From: JACKJK01 sp046159835
Lineage (GTDB): Bacteria > Pseudomonadota > Alphaproteobacteria > Rhizobiales > Tepidamorphaceae
Direction of reading: 5' to 3'
NCBI RefSeq assembly: GCF_046159835.1
Contig: NZ_JBJXCY010000002.1
Coordinates: 434,001 to 498,000 of the forward strand
Length of the DNA stretch: 64,000 nucleotides
The position numbers and the translations under genes were made by a program. Positions within the stretch are counted from its first letter, which is position 1; the number at the start of each line of letters is the position of its first letter. Under the pieces are notes generated by a model. It made no database searches and was not told where the DNA came from. It saw nothing but the letters and a program-made list of their open reading frames with translations. Shown piece after piece: positions 44,714 through 54,282 of this stretch.

Positions 44714-46024
44714 ATGGCGGTTCGGGAGATCGGCGCTGCGCGCCACAAGTTAGGCAATGGACGTGCTGCGCTTGTCTTGATGACGAGCGTCTCGGTTCTG
44801 GCTCTATCAGCGCCCGACGCCTGCGCCGGCGGGTTCTACGCGCCCTATCAATCCGGCGCCGCCAATGCCTCCGCTCTTGCGGGCGCAACGGCCGGGACGG
44901 GCGACCCCTCGGGCCTCTTTTTCAACCCGGCCGCCAACGCCTCGCTTCAGGGGCATCAGGTCTACGTGGACGCAAAGGTCTTCCTGCCGGACCTGACGCT
45001 CAACGCATCATCGGCGACAACGCCGGACGCCACGTTCAACCAGCCATTACCGCCGGGCAGCGCGTCGGACCTCGCGGACGCGCAGTTCGCGCCCAACGTC
45101 TATGCCTCGTTCTCGCTCTCCGAAAGGCTGAAGCTCGGCTTCGCCTTTTCCGGCCCGTTTGCCGCGAAGATCGACGCCGACCCAACGTGGCCGGGGCGCT
45201 ACCAGCTCACCAGGACAGACATCACCACCTATACCGGAACCATGTCGCTCGCCTACCAGCTCACGCGCACACTGGCGCTCGGTGGGGGCCTGAGCGTGCA
45301 GTATGTCGACGGCGTCTTCGAGCGTGTCGAGATCGGCCCGGGTGGCGCGGATTTCATCGGCTACCTGGAGGGTGACGACGTGCAGGTCGGCTTCAATGCC
45401 GGCCTCGTGTGGACACCACACGAAGGGACCACGATCGGGCTTGCCTACCGCTCGCAGATGGATCACGGCATTTCCGGCATGGCGGGCCTGCGCGGCTTCC
45501 CGCTGGCCGATGCCACCGCGAACTACAACCTCACGCTGCCGCAGGTGGTGTCCCTCGGCGTGCGGCAGGACCTGGGTGAAAGATGGTCCCTGCTCGGCGA
45601 AGTCGTATGGCAGGACTCGTCCAGCTTCACCGGCTTCAATATCGCGCTGGGTGCGAGCCTCGTCGCACCGGCTTCCACCGACGTTCGCCCGCAGGACTGG
45701 GACGACAGCTGGATATTCGCCATCGGCGCGGAATACCGTCCGGACGCGAACTCGCGCATTCTCTTCGGCATGCACTACGACACCGCCGTGGCCAGTGGCG
45801 GCGGAAACACGCTGTCGCCGGACGGCGACCGCATCATGGTGGGCCTGGGATACGAGCGCCGCATGAACGAGCACTTCAAATGGTCGGCACACTACGCCCA
45901 CGTCTTCTACGAGGACGCGCCGATCAACGTGACGCCGAGTGCCACCAACACGCAAGGCACACTGATCGGCTCGCTTGAGACCGACCTGCACATGTTCGGC
46001 ATTTCCGGAACCTTCACCTGGTAG
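44714..46024 (+). CDS. FadL/TodX-family outer-membrane transporter
   Basis: A 436-residue outer-membrane barrel for hydrophobic compounds such as long-chain fatty acids or aromatics. After a signal sequence (hydrophobic run ALVLMTSVSVLALSAPDACA) the mature N-terminus GGFYAPYQSGAANASALAGATAG and DPSGLFFNPAANA is the characteristic FadL hatch/N-terminal motif. The C-terminus ends in a strand with terminal aromatic (TFTW). The ATG at 44714 follows a GGGGGG; an ATG further in (MTSVSVL) would also leave a signal peptide. Confidence 0.88.
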   Translation: MAVREIGAARHKLGNGRAALVLMTSVSVLALSAPDACAGGFYAPYQSGAANASALAGATAGTGDPSGLFFNPAANASLQGHQVYVDAKVFLPDLTLNASSATTPDATFNQPLPPGSASDLADAQFAPNVYASFSLSERLKLGFAFSGPFAAKIDADPTWPGRYQLTRTDITTYTGTMSLAYQLTRTLALGGGLSVQYVDGVFERVEIGPGGADFIGYLEGDDVQVGFNAGLVWTPHEGTTIGLAYRSQMDHGISGMAGLRGFPLADATANYNLTLPQVVSLGVRQDLGERWSLLGEVVWQDSSSFTGFNIALGASLVAPASTDVRPQDWDDSWIFAIGAEYRPDANSRILFGMHYDTAVASGGGNTLSPDGDRIMVGLGYERRMNEHFKWSAHYAHVFYEDAPINVTPSATNTQGTLIGSLETDLHMFGISGTFTW

Positions 46025-46154
46025 GCCACACGTCTGCAATCTGTGAAACAGACCCTTAAGCATTGATGTAAATCGAATATTCGCGAATTTCGTGTCTCCT
46101 GACAGCCAAGAATTGGTAACGGGCGCCGGCCAACGGCGACCTCAGGGAATGCTG

Positions 46155-48170
46155 ATGCCGCAAATCACTCGCAAGCGTGTGATCTTCATCCAGACGGTAT
46201 TCCTCATCGTCATCGCTGCGGCGTTCACGGTGAGTTCGGTTCTGCTTGTGCGCTCCGTCGAGCAGATGCTGGATCGCGATGCCCAGGCGGCCGCCCGGCA
46301 ATGGGCAGATGCCTTTGCGGTCCAGACACCCGCAATCGAGAACATTCTTCGAGGCGAATACCCGACACCCGAGCAGATCCGCGTCTTCGAGGACATCGCG
46401 ACCATCGGCGAGGTCTTCCGCTTCAAGCTGTTCGATGCCGAAGGCCGGCTGCGGCTGATTTCCGACGAGATGAAAGATACCCGGACTGCGGACGACACAC
46501 TCCTGGATCATCAGTCGGAAATCGCGCTGTCCATTCTTGCCGGCGAAACCTACACGGTCGTCAAGGAGGGCAACGGCCAACCAAACCGCCCGGAAATCTA
46601 TGCCGAAGCCTATGTGCCGTTCATCCAGGATGGTGAGGTCAAGGGCGTCATCGAGGTCTATCTCGATGAAACCGAACGCCGCGCGGGATACGGCGCGACG
46701 CTCTATACGATCATCTGGTTTTCCATCGGCCTGACGGTCGTCGCGCTGCTGCAGACCCTGTACACGGCGTTCCTGCAAAAGCGCGAACGCCATTCCGATG
46801 AACGCGCGCGGCATCTTGCAAGCCACGATGCACTGACCGGCCTCGCGAACCGAACGGTCTTTCGCACGGCGTTGAAAACCGCGCTGCGCACGGCCCACCT
46901 GCCGCGCCATGATGTCGCCGTTCACATGATCGATCTCGACGGCTTCAAGATCGTCAATGACAGGCTCGGCCATGTCGCGGGCGACGAGCTGCTCCGCGAG
47001 GTTGCCATTCGCCTCACCAACGCGGCAAACGTCGAATGCACGGTCGCCCGGCTCGGCGGCGACGAGTTCGCCATCGTTCAGCCCGACCTGAATTCTCGTG
47101 AGAGCGCGCTTGCCCTGGCGCGCCGCGTGGTCGAAGGCGTTCGTGAACTGCATCATGTCCACGGCTGCGATGTTCAGATCAGCACGTCCGTGGGCATCGC
47201 CTTTGCAAGCCATCAGGGCGAAGGCAGCGAACTGAGCGATATCCTCAAGCACGCCGACGCAGCCCTTTACTGCGCGAAGGAAGCAGGACGCGACCGCTAC
47301 ATTCCCTACGAGGCCGGCATGCAGGACGCCCGCGCGGCCTACCAGCGCCTTCGCAGCCACGTCCGGTGGGCTGTCGAGAACCGCGCCTTCGAGGTCGCGT
47401 TCCAGCCCCAGCACGACGCCTCCGACGGCAATGTCTGCGGGTTCGAGGCCTTGCTGCGATTGCCGGATGGCAATGGCGGATACATCACGCCGGATGACTT
47501 CATCCCGATTGCCGAGAACATGCAGCTGATGCCCGCTCTCGGCGAGATCGTGCTCTACGTTGCGTGCGCCCACGCGGCGCAATGGCCGCAGGACATAAAG
47601 GTTTCGGTGAACCTGTCAGCACAGCAGTTTCAGGAAGAGCTCGTTGCGACCGTTGGGGATTGCCTGGCCCGCACCGGCCTCAAATCACAGCGTTTGGAGC
47701 TCGAAATCACCGAAAGCCTGTTCATCGGCGACGGCGATATTCCTGCCGTGCGCAAGCAGCTCGACGAGCTCAAGGCACTCGGCGTCAGCATCGCGATGGA
47801 CGATTTCGGCACCGGCTATTCGAGCCTGAGCTACCTCTGGCACTTCCCGTTCGACAAGCTGAAGGTGGATCGCAGCTGCTTCCAGAACCTCGGGCAGAAC
47901 GACAACGTCGCCCGGGTGCTCACAACCATCGGCAGCATGGGCCAGTCGATGAAATTGCGGCTCACTGCCGAAGGGGTCGAGACCGAGGCCCAACTGGCTT
48001 TCGCAAGGCAGGCCGGGTTTCAAGAGATCCAGGGCTTCTATTACAGCCGCCCCATCCCCGTGGACGAAATCAACGGCTACATCCTGCGCAACAGGGCCGC
48101 GATCATGAAGGCTGCCGATGCGTCCGATGATGTTGCGAACCCTGCCAATACGCGCGAACTGACAGCGTAA
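46155..48170 (+). CDS. Membrane GGDEF-EAL cyclic-di-GMP protein
   Basis: A 671-residue protein. A transmembrane helix (about residues 8-32) and a second helix (about 190-215) bracket a periplasmic sensor. Then GGDEF (RLGGDEFAIV intact) and EAL (FEALLRLPDG, MDDFGTGYSSL) domains follow. No RxxD inhibitory site is visible before GGDEF. Both activities are possible; typically the EAL domain dominates in such tandems. The start is set at 46155, 6 nt after AGGGA. It adjoins two chemoreceptor genes, so motility signalling is a plausible theme. Confidence 0.93.
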   Translation: MPQITRKRVIFIQTVFLIVIAAAFTVSSVLLVRSVEQMLDRDAQAAARQWADAFAVQTPAIENILRGEYPTPEQIRVFEDIATIGEVFRFKLFDAEGRLRLISDEMKDTRTADDTLLDHQSEIALSILAGETYTVVKEGNGQPNRPEIYAEAYVPFIQDGEVKGVIEVYLDETERRAGYGATLYTIIWFSIGLTVVALLQTLYTAFLQKRERHSDERARHLASHDALTGLANRTVFRTALKTALRTAHLPRHDVAVHMIDLDGFKIVNDRLGHVAGDELLREVAIRLTNAANVECTVARLGGDEFAIVQPDLNSRESALALARRVVEGVRELHHVHGCDVQISTSVGIAFASHQGEGSELSDILKHADAALYCAKEAGRDRYIPYEAGMQDARAAYQRLRSHVRWAVENRAFEVAFQPQHDASDGNVCGFEALLRLPDGNGGYITPDDFIPIAENMQLMPALGEIVLYVACAHAAQWPQDIKVSVNLSAQQFQEELVATVGDCLARTGLKSQRLELEITESLFIGDGDIPAVRKQLDELKALGVSIAMDDFGTGYSSLSYLWHFPFDKLKVDRSCFQNLGQNDNVARVLTTIGSMGQSMKLRLTAEGVETEAQLAFARQAGFQEIQGFYYSRPIPVDEINGYILRNRAAIMKAADASDDVANPANTRELTA

Positions 48171-48203
48171 GGCTCGCGCTGTCCAACGAAATCCACCAAA
48201 GGA

Positions 48204-48236
48204 AAAGCCCCGGCGCGGTGCGCCGGGGCTTGTCGG
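48204..48236. terminator. Bidirectional intrinsic terminator
   Basis: Perfect 12-bp stem AAGCCCCGGCGC / GCGCCGGGGCTT with a GGT loop. Read leftward it is followed by TTTTCC. It separates two convergent signalling genes. Confidence 0.93.
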
Positions 48237-48260
48237 GTGGAGTGGCCTCCCCGCCCTTGT

Positions 48261-49964
48261 TTAAGCTGCCTGCTTTTCCAGGTTCGCGATGACGAGGCTC
48301 AATTCGTCCAGTCCGCTCAACACGGCCTGGCTGGCTTCATCCAGTTCCTTCAGATGGACGGAGACTGTCGTCTGATCGCCGGAAGCGGCTGCTTCCAGCG
48401 CGGCCCTTGCAGCGGCGTGAACCTGCTTGTGCGGCTCGACCAGCGCCATGAAGGCCGGGTGCGCGCGCACCGTTTCGTTCTGGATCCCGTCGTACCACTT
48501 GCCGAGCCGGCAGGTGTGGTGGTCCGGCATGTCTGCCGCGGCCCACGTCTCGCGGCCCATGCAGGCATCAATTGTGCGCTGCTTGAAGATGACGTGATCG
48601 ATCTTGGCCATGTAGCAGAGCGATACGCTGGACTGCGCGTCGAACATCTTCAGCGCGTTGTCGAACAGCTTCTTGGAGCTGTCGCGCATGCCGCCCGCAA
48701 TCGTGTTCACCAGTTCGTCGTTGCTGGAGGCCTTGCCGGCAATCGCGTCGATATTGGCGGCGATCTCGGAGCTAGTGCCCTGCTGCTGGGTCAGGATGCC
48801 GGTGATCTCGCCCATCCGGCCCGACACGCTGGAAACCTGCGAGGCGATCTGGTCCATGCGCTGAAGCACGTCGCCGATGGCGCCCTTGCCGCTGTCGACG
48901 GCTGCATTGGACGAGCGCATGTGCGTCTCGATCCGCTCCATGCCTTCGCGCAGCGCGCCGATGCGCTTGGTGATGTCGTCGGTGGCCGACGCCGTCTGGC
49001 TGGCAAGCTGTTTCACTTCACCGGCAACGACAGCGAAGCCCTTGCCCGCATCGCCCGCGCGCGCCGCCTCGATGGTCGCGTTGAGCGCCAGCAGGTTGGT
49101 CTGCGCGGCGATGTTCTCGATATCGGTGATGATCTGGCCGATCTGGTCGGAGGCGTGTGCCAGTCCTTCCACGCTGTTGGCCGTTTCATCCACGGCCGAG
49201 GCAATGTCGCTGATCGAGCCGGACAGCTTGTTGATCTCCGCACTGCCTTCCGACGCCGATTGCTGGCTCTCGCGCGCCTCGTTGGAAACGCAGTCGCTGT
49301 TGCGGGCAATCTCGTCGACGGACGCGACGAGTTCGCTCGCGGCAGCCGAGATCGCCTGGCCGTTCGTCGCGACGTCGGTTGAGTTCTGCTGCAGGAAGCT
49401 GAGCTGCAGCATGATGTCGTTGAAGGCGACCGCCGTCTCCGACATCTGGCCGAGCGTCTCGATGTTTCGGAGATTGGTCTCGTCGACGGCCTGCGAAAGG
49501 CGCTTTTCCTCGTAGCCGTTGAGCGAAATCGTCATGTCGGAGAACAGCCGAACCACCAGCGTCTGCAACATGGCTTCCGCGTCGCCCCCGCCAAGCCGCT
49601 TGCGCTTCATCATCATCGGGATGAGCTTCACGATCACCCAGCCATAGGCTGCAATGTACCAGCTCTGCGACAAGCCCACTTCCGCGTGGCGCGTGCCGAT
49701 CCGGTTTCCGGCGGCGCGCACGTCCTCGCTCACCTCGGCATCGAACAGCGAGAGCCAATGGTTCTGCTGGGCCGACTTGAGCCGCTCGACGGTGCCCTCG
49801 CCGCCAAGATGCTGCGCCATCTCCGTTCCGCCGAGTTCGGCGTAGAAGGCTTCGAGAATGTCGTCCATCTGCCCGTGCATCACGTCACGGACCTTGCCCG
49901 GCTTCAGATCAGCCGTGGCGGCGTTCTCCAGGAACGCCAATGCATCGTTGAGACCGGAATTCAT
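48261..49964 (-). CDS. Globin-coupled chemoreceptor with C-terminal CZB zinc-binding domain
   Basis: A 567-residue soluble methyl-accepting protein with no transmembrane helix. Residues 1-160 form a HemAT-like sensor globin; RHAEVGLSQSWYIAAY contains the probable proximal haem His93. The signalling domain follows with the invariant hairpin AGDAGKGFAVVAGEVKQLA. Residues from about 453 form a chemoreceptor zinc-binding (CZB) domain: IDH (H457), HHTCRLGKWY (C485) and VEPHKQVH (H512, H516), giving a 3-His/1-Cys site. Oxygen or redox sensing through haem, plus zinc or hypochlorite-type sensing by CZB, is inferred. Combining both in one protein is notable. Confidence 0.92.
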   Translation of the reverse strand: MNSGLNDALAFLENAATADLKPGKVRDVMHGQMDDILEAFYAELGGTEMAQHLGGEGTVERLKSAQQNHWLSLFDAEVSEDVRAAGNRIGTRHAEVGLSQSWYIAAYGWVIVKLIPMMMKRKRLGGGDAEAMLQTLVVRLFSDMTISLNGYEEKRLSQAVDETNLRNIETLGQMSETAVAFNDIMLQLSFLQQNSTDVATNGQAISAAASELVASVDEIARNSDCVSNEARESQQSASEGSAEINKLSGSISDIASAVDETANSVEGLAHASDQIGQIITDIENIAAQTNLLALNATIEAARAGDAGKGFAVVAGEVKQLASQTASATDDITKRIGALREGMERIETHMRSSNAAVDSGKGAIGDVLQRMDQIASQVSSVSGRMGEITGILTQQQGTSSEIAANIDAIAGKASSNDELVNTIAGGMRDSSKKLFDNALKMFDAQSSVSLCYMAKIDHVIFKQRTIDACMGRETWAAADMPDHHTCRLGKWYDGIQNETVRAHPAFMALVEPHKQVHAAARAALEAAASGDQTTVSVHLKELDEASQAVLSGLDELSLVIANLEKQAA

Positions 49965-50307
49965 GCGTCATTTCCCCCGAACACGCTGGGCCCGACAATG
50001 CTCGTGGCGTTCTGCGCACCAATTGCTCAATTGTTAGGCAGCCAGCAATTTGACGGTCCGCGGTTAATTTTCGATTAGCCACTTTGACGCTGCGGCACCC
50101 GCCCTCAATCCGACACAATCGAGGCGCTTTGAAACGCGCAAGCGGTCCATGGCGCAACACGCGTGGGACTCGCCGCCGGCTGCGGCCCATACGCAGCCTC
50201 TCGCATGGCGCGAGACGAGCGCGGCGGAACCGGCCGCCGGTGACAAACACCGGCCGCAGCAAGCCGCCCTTTTTTGAAAAATCTCGATCCGTAGAAAGGG
50301 TCAGTTC
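49965..50307. other. Intergenic region, 343 bp
   Basis: Divergent promoter space. A short inverted CAATTG-CT-CAATTG repeat lies near 50020-50034. No gene, terminator or RNA recognised. Confidence 0.55.
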
Positions 50308-50571
50308 ATGCAGCTTCGCGCCGCCGCTGCCGCCGCAGCACTCCTTATCGTCTCCGCCACATCCGCTTTCGCCGACGGCACCCTCACCGTCGAAGTTACC
50401 GCCTGGGACCCGGCCAACAAGGTCCTTACCTTCAATGACCGCACCAAGGTCGGCAATGTGACCGAAGATCTCGGCATGCCCGCAGACGTGAAGCCGGGCG
50501 ACAAGCTCGTCATCGTCTACGAAGGTGGGGAAGACGGCATCGACCGCATCGTCTCCATCACGCGCCAGTAA
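50308..50571 (+). CDS. Small exported protein, DUF1344-like
   Basis: An 87-residue protein with a signal peptide (MQLRAAAAAAALLIVSATSAFA). A compact beta domain follows, with the TVEVTAWDPANKVLTFND and VKPGDKLVIVYEGG pattern of DUF1344-like proteins. GAAAGGG lies before the ATG. A second, more typical member is at 60049-60306. Function unknown, periplasmic. Confidence 0.75.
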   Translation: MQLRAAAAAAALLIVSATSAFADGTLTVEVTAWDPANKVLTFNDRTKVGNVTEDLGMPADVKPGDKLVIVYEGGEDGIDRIVSITRQ

Positions 50572-50630
50572 TCGGCTTCGATACCTGCTTTGCGCGGGTG
50601 GGCGACCTGCCTGCCCGCGCCAGGCAAATC

Positions 50631-51188
50631 TCATTCGCCCGTGAATTCGGCGGGCGAATAGGTTCGCTGCCGTGAGGCGAGAAGGAACCGCACAAGCAGC
50701 GGAACGAATCCGAGCATGATCGCCGCGGCGATCACTGTGCCCAGCACCGAGCCTTCCGCGAACACCGCATAGATCGTCCCGCATATGAAGACGAACAGGG
50801 CAATGCTGAAAATGGCGGTCGCGACAAGGCCGGCATTGGTTGAGCCGAGACGGTAGTTCACCGCGCCGCCGTGCGACGCCAGCTTCGCATGCAGTGCCTT
50901 CATGAACGCGGTGTAGGTGAGATGCTGCGCGTCGAAATTTCCCAGGCTGACATAGGACCGGTTGCTGAGCTTCAACGGTTTGCCATGCTTCCTCGTCAGA
51001 ACGGCATAGACCACCGGGCCGACGCTCGCATCGGGCCAGGACGACAGCCGGACACCGCGGATATCACGGTACGCGACTTCTCCCGCGCGCCCGGCATCGT
51101 CACGCCACACGAGCGCTTCGTCTTCAAGAAGATATGTCGTGGGCCGCGCGAGGATATTGAAACGCTGGGAATAGCTGGTGTCGCTCAT
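50631..51188 (-). CDS. Membrane protein with PH-like N-terminal domain
   Basis: A 185-residue protein starting MSDTSYSQRFNILARPTTYLLEDEALVW. The first 110 residues resemble a small beta-rich domain, and RDIRGVRLSSWPD suggests a bacterial PH-like fold (inference). Two transmembrane helices follow (about 118-140 and 145-168), with a polar tail. Divergent from the MBL hydrolase by 70 bp. The frame is open upstream to 51434, but that would overlap the MBL gene and has no protein character. Function unknown. Confidence 0.7.
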   Translation of the reverse strand: MSDTSYSQRFNILARPTTYLLEDEALVWRDDAGRAGEVAYRDIRGVRLSSWPDASVGPVVYAVLTRKHGKPLKLSNRSYVSLGNFDAQHLTYTAFMKALHAKLASHGGAVNYRLGSTNAGLVATAIFSIALFVFICGTIYAVFAEGSVLGTVIAAAIMLGFVPLLVRFLLASRQRTYSPAEFTGE

Positions 51189-51258
51189 GCCGGCAGATTG
51201 ACATAGGTACCGCCGTGCGGTCACGCTCGCGCCCAACAACAGAATAGGTGAGGCAGCG

Positions 51259-52155
51259 ATGGCCCCGACAGCAAAGCCCAAACCGCTCATCATTGGTGAC
51301 ACGCGGATTGATCGTATCGTGGAGACGGTCGGCGGCTTCTTCCCGGCCCGCGAATTTTTCCCCTCCCTGACGGATGAATTCCTGGAAGAGCACCGCGAGT
51401 GGCTGGAGCCGCGCTTCATCGATTCCAACGGCAACGTGATCCTGTGCTTCCAGAGCTACCTGGTGCGCACGCCGCGACACACGATCCTTGTGGATTCCTG
51501 CGTGGGCAACGACAAGCCGCGCCCCATGCGCCCGATGTTCAACATGTTCAAGCTGGATGCTTGGGAGAAGGGGCTGGCCGCGCTCGAGGTAGGGCTGGCC
51601 GATATCGACTTCGTCATGTGCACGCACCTGCATGTCGACCACGTCGGCTGGAACACGAAGCTCGAAAACGGCCGCTGGGTGCCGACCTTCCCGAACGCCC
51701 GCTACATCTTCTCGCAGACAGAACTCGACTTCTGGACCAAGCGCGAAACCGACGACCCGGAGCTTTGCCCGTGGATCACGGATTCGGTGCTGCCTGTCGT
51801 GGCTGCGAACCGGCACCAGTGCGTTGCCAGTGACCATGAATTCGATGGTGCCCTGCGGCTCACGCCGACTCCGGGCCACACCATCGATCATTTTTCGGTG
51901 GAAGTCGGTGGCCGCCAGCCCGATGCGATCATCGGTGGCGACATGGTGCACTCACCAATTCAGGTGCTGTTTCCGGATACGGGCATGTTTTCCGACTACA
52001 GTTCCGAGCAGGCAGCGCAGACGCGCCGCGCCCTCTTCGACCGGATCTGCGACACCCCGACACGGTTGTGCACGGCCCATTTCCATGAGCCGTCCATCAT
52101 CCGTATCACGGGCAGAAACGAGGCCGGGTATGACTGGGAGTATGACGCCGAGTGA
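51259..52155 (+). CDS. MBL-fold metallo-hydrolase
   Basis: A 298-residue metallo-beta-lactamase-fold enzyme. The first metal motif is THLHVDHVG (H123, H125, D127, H128). TPGHTIDH and GGDMVHSP supply further ligands, and TAHFHE the last His. The pattern resembles AHL-lactonase and related hydrolases, but the substrate cannot be assigned. No signal peptide is seen, so it is cytosolic. It converges on the MCP gene; monocistronic. Confidence 0.88.
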   Translation: MAPTAKPKPLIIGDTRIDRIVETVGGFFPAREFFPSLTDEFLEEHREWLEPRFIDSNGNVILCFQSYLVRTPRHTILVDSCVGNDKPRPMRPMFNMFKLDAWEKGLAALEVGLADIDFVMCTHLHVDHVGWNTKLENGRWVPTFPNARYIFSQTELDFWTKRETDDPELCPWITDSVLPVVAANRHQCVASDHEFDGALRLTPTPGHTIDHFSVEVGGRQPDAIIGGDMVHSPIQVLFPDTGMFSDYSSEQAAQTRRALFDRICDTPTRLCTAHFHEPSIIRITGRNEAGYDWEYDAE

Positions 52156-52193
52156 GCGCTGACGCATCACCCGGCATCGAAGTCTCGTAGGCT

Positions 52194-53678
52194 CTAGGCC
52201 GCTGCGACCCGTTCCAGGAACCGGTCGATCGTGTCACGTAACCGCGTGTTGCGGTCGCTGACAGCTTCGGTGCGCTCGGTCAGCCGCTGCGTCGCTTCGA
52301 AGGTCTGGTCGACACCGGCGCCAAGCGTCACCATCTGCGCATTCACCTCGTCCGTCCCGTGCGACGCAGACTGGACCGAGTTGCTGATCTCGATGGTGGC
52401 GGCACCTTGCTGCTCGATGGCAGCCGCGATTTCCTCGGCGAACTGGCGCGCCACGTCCATCCTTGAAGATATGAGTTCGATAGCGCCGACGGAGGCGGCG
52501 GTCGAACCCTGGATTTCCGTGACGAGCGCGGAGATTTCGCCAGTCGCATTGGCCGTCTGGTTGGCGAGGTTTTTCACCTCAGCAGCAACGACGGCAAAGC
52601 CCTTGCCGGCTTCGCCTGCGCGCGCCGCCTCGATTGTCGCGTTGAGCGCCAGCAGGTTGGTTTGCTCGGCAATGGCCTCGATCAGCCCGAGAACGTCGCC
52701 GATGCGCTGGGCAGCACTCGACAGGGCATTCACCTTCTCGGTCGTGTCGCGGGTCGCGGTGCTGGCATCGCCCACCGCATCCGACGCGCTCTGCGTCTTT
52801 CCGCGAATGTCGGCGATGGTGGCGGCGAGTTCTTCCGACGCGGATGCAACGGTGGACACGGCAACCGCCGCGTTGTCGGCAGCGGTGCGCGTCGAGACCG
52901 CGGTTTCGCGCGCCGACGTGGCTTCGCCGCCCAGTTCGTCGGTCACGGCGCGCATTGTCGCGATATCGTTGGCGACATCGACGAGTGCGGTTTGAACCTC
53001 GGCGCGGAAATCCGCGATCAGTCGTGACACTTCGCCCTGGCGATGGTGTTCGGACTTGGCTGCGGCATCACTCTTGGCCGCCAGTCCCTCGGCATCCAGC
53101 TTGGCTGCGTGGGCCTCGCCGGTGGCGAGCGAAGCATCGGCCATCGCGTGAACCAGGCGGTTCGTCATCCACATCAGGAACGTGGCCTGCACGACGAGGA
53201 TCACCGCGTGCAGCACGACCCGCAGGAAGTTTGCCCCTTCCGGGAAGACGGCCAGCGGGAGCGCGAAATTGAGTGACAGGTGATGGACCGCCACCACCGC
53301 CGCATTGACGACGATGGCACGCCAGTCGCACCAGCCGGCGACGACGGCGAGCGTCGCGAAGAAGTACATGTGGACGTCGAGCTGGTAGACTTGGCCGGTT
53401 TCCGCCGCAACGACCAGTGCCACCAGCACCGCGGCACTGGCCGAGGACGTGTAGCGCACGAGCGGCGAGGAGCCGCTCTTTCGCCAGATCAATGTCGGCA
53501 GCGCGGCGCAGGCAAACGCCAGCACGGCGACGGACACGGCCATCGGCAAGCCGTTGTAGAACGACAGCCCCGCGGCAATCGCGGCATTGATCCAGATGAA
53601 GCCGAAGAAGAAGGGCGCGAAGGCATCGCGGACGCCTGTCACCCCGTCTGCCGGGGTCGTGGCCGAAGTCTCACTCAT
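52194..53678 (-). CDS. Methyl-accepting chemotaxis protein with multi-pass membrane N-terminus
   Basis: A 494-residue receptor. About six transmembrane helices (residues 22-190) form a sensor with no periplasmic domain; VHMYFFATLAVVAGW and AVHHLSLNFALPL are shared by this receptor class. A cytoplasmic signalling domain follows with the hairpin AGEAGKGFAVVAAEVKNLANQTA. No HAMP is evident; a charged linker (KSDAAAKSEHHRQGE) replaces it. The start overlaps the end of the small gene at 53675 by 4 bp, so the two are cotranscribed and coupled. Confidence 0.92.
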   Translation of the reverse strand: MSETSATTPADGVTGVRDAFAPFFFGFIWINAAIAAGLSFYNGLPMAVSVAVLAFACAALPTLIWRKSGSSPLVRYTSSASAAVLVALVVAAETGQVYQLDVHMYFFATLAVVAGWCDWRAIVVNAAVVAVHHLSLNFALPLAVFPEGANFLRVVLHAVILVVQATFLMWMTNRLVHAMADASLATGEAHAAKLDAEGLAAKSDAAAKSEHHRQGEVSRLIADFRAEVQTALVDVANDIATMRAVTDELGGEATSARETAVSTRTAADNAAVAVSTVASASEELAATIADIRGKTQSASDAVGDASTATRDTTEKVNALSSAAQRIGDVLGLIEAIAEQTNLLALNATIEAARAGEAGKGFAVVAAEVKNLANQTANATGEISALVTEIQGSTAASVGAIELISSRMDVARQFAEEIAAAIEQQGAATIEISNSVQSASHGTDEVNAQMVTLGAGVDQTFEATQRLTERTEAVSDRNTRLRDTIDRFLERVAAA

Positions 53679-54010
53679 GCTGCTTGTTCCGTTTTTGGGG
53701 GTTCTGTCGTCAGGCAGGCGCGGGCGATGGCGGCATCAGCCACCAGAACGGCACCGCTTGCATACAGGCGTGAGACACCGGAGCGGTCGACTGCGGCAAG
53801 AATGGCAACCCGCCCGTTGCTTCCCACGGCGACCACATCAAGCCGGGCAGCTGCCGCGGCGCGCATGGCGTCGCCCTGTTCGGCCCAGGGGGGCATGAAC
53901 ACGGCCACCTGCGCACCGTCGCGCGGCGCAAGTGCCAGGATACCGGCCATGCCGACAAGAACACCGCCAAAGGCCAGTGCCTGCCACATCGCGCGTGATT
54001 CCGATGCCAT
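53675..54010 (-). CDS. Small membrane-anchored partner of the adjacent MCP
   Basis: A 111-residue protein with one N-terminal transmembrane helix (about residues 10-28). A short alpha/beta domain of unknown family follows (AQVAVFMPPWAEQGDAMRAAAAARLDVVAVGSNGRVAILA, in parts). It ends in the four-base ATGA overlap with the MCP gene, which suggests that the two products work together. A GGGAAAG site precedes the ATG. I do not recognise the family. Confidence 0.7.
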   Translation of the reverse strand: MASESRAMWQALAFGGVLVGMAGILALAPRDGAQVAVFMPPWAEQGDAMRAAAAARLDVVAVGSNGRVAILAAVDRSGVSRLYASGAVLVADAAIARACLTTEPPKTEQAA

Positions 54011-54282
54011 TCGTGCTTTCCCGATGCCTAACGTAAGCGCCGACTATGCACCCGCATCCTTTCCGGCGGCTTAACGGCGCTGCAGCACCGGCAGCAAAAC
54101 TGAAATAATTACAGCTATTTGACGTTGAGACAGATTGGTATTTCCGCATGAACGGCCAATGAACGCCCGCTTCAGGCACGTTTCAGGGCGCGCATGTTTG
54201 TCTTGGGTCCAACGCCGGGAGACCCGTTGCTTCCCGACCTCAAGACAACGCAGCCCTTGCACCCGAATGCGGAGACCAACAC

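Noticed and set aside
49909..50784. Minus-strand 291-codon frame over the DUF1344-like gene and its upstream gap
   Set aside because: The small plus-strand gene has a signal peptide and ribosome site; the long frame has neither and crosses the start of the receptor gene.
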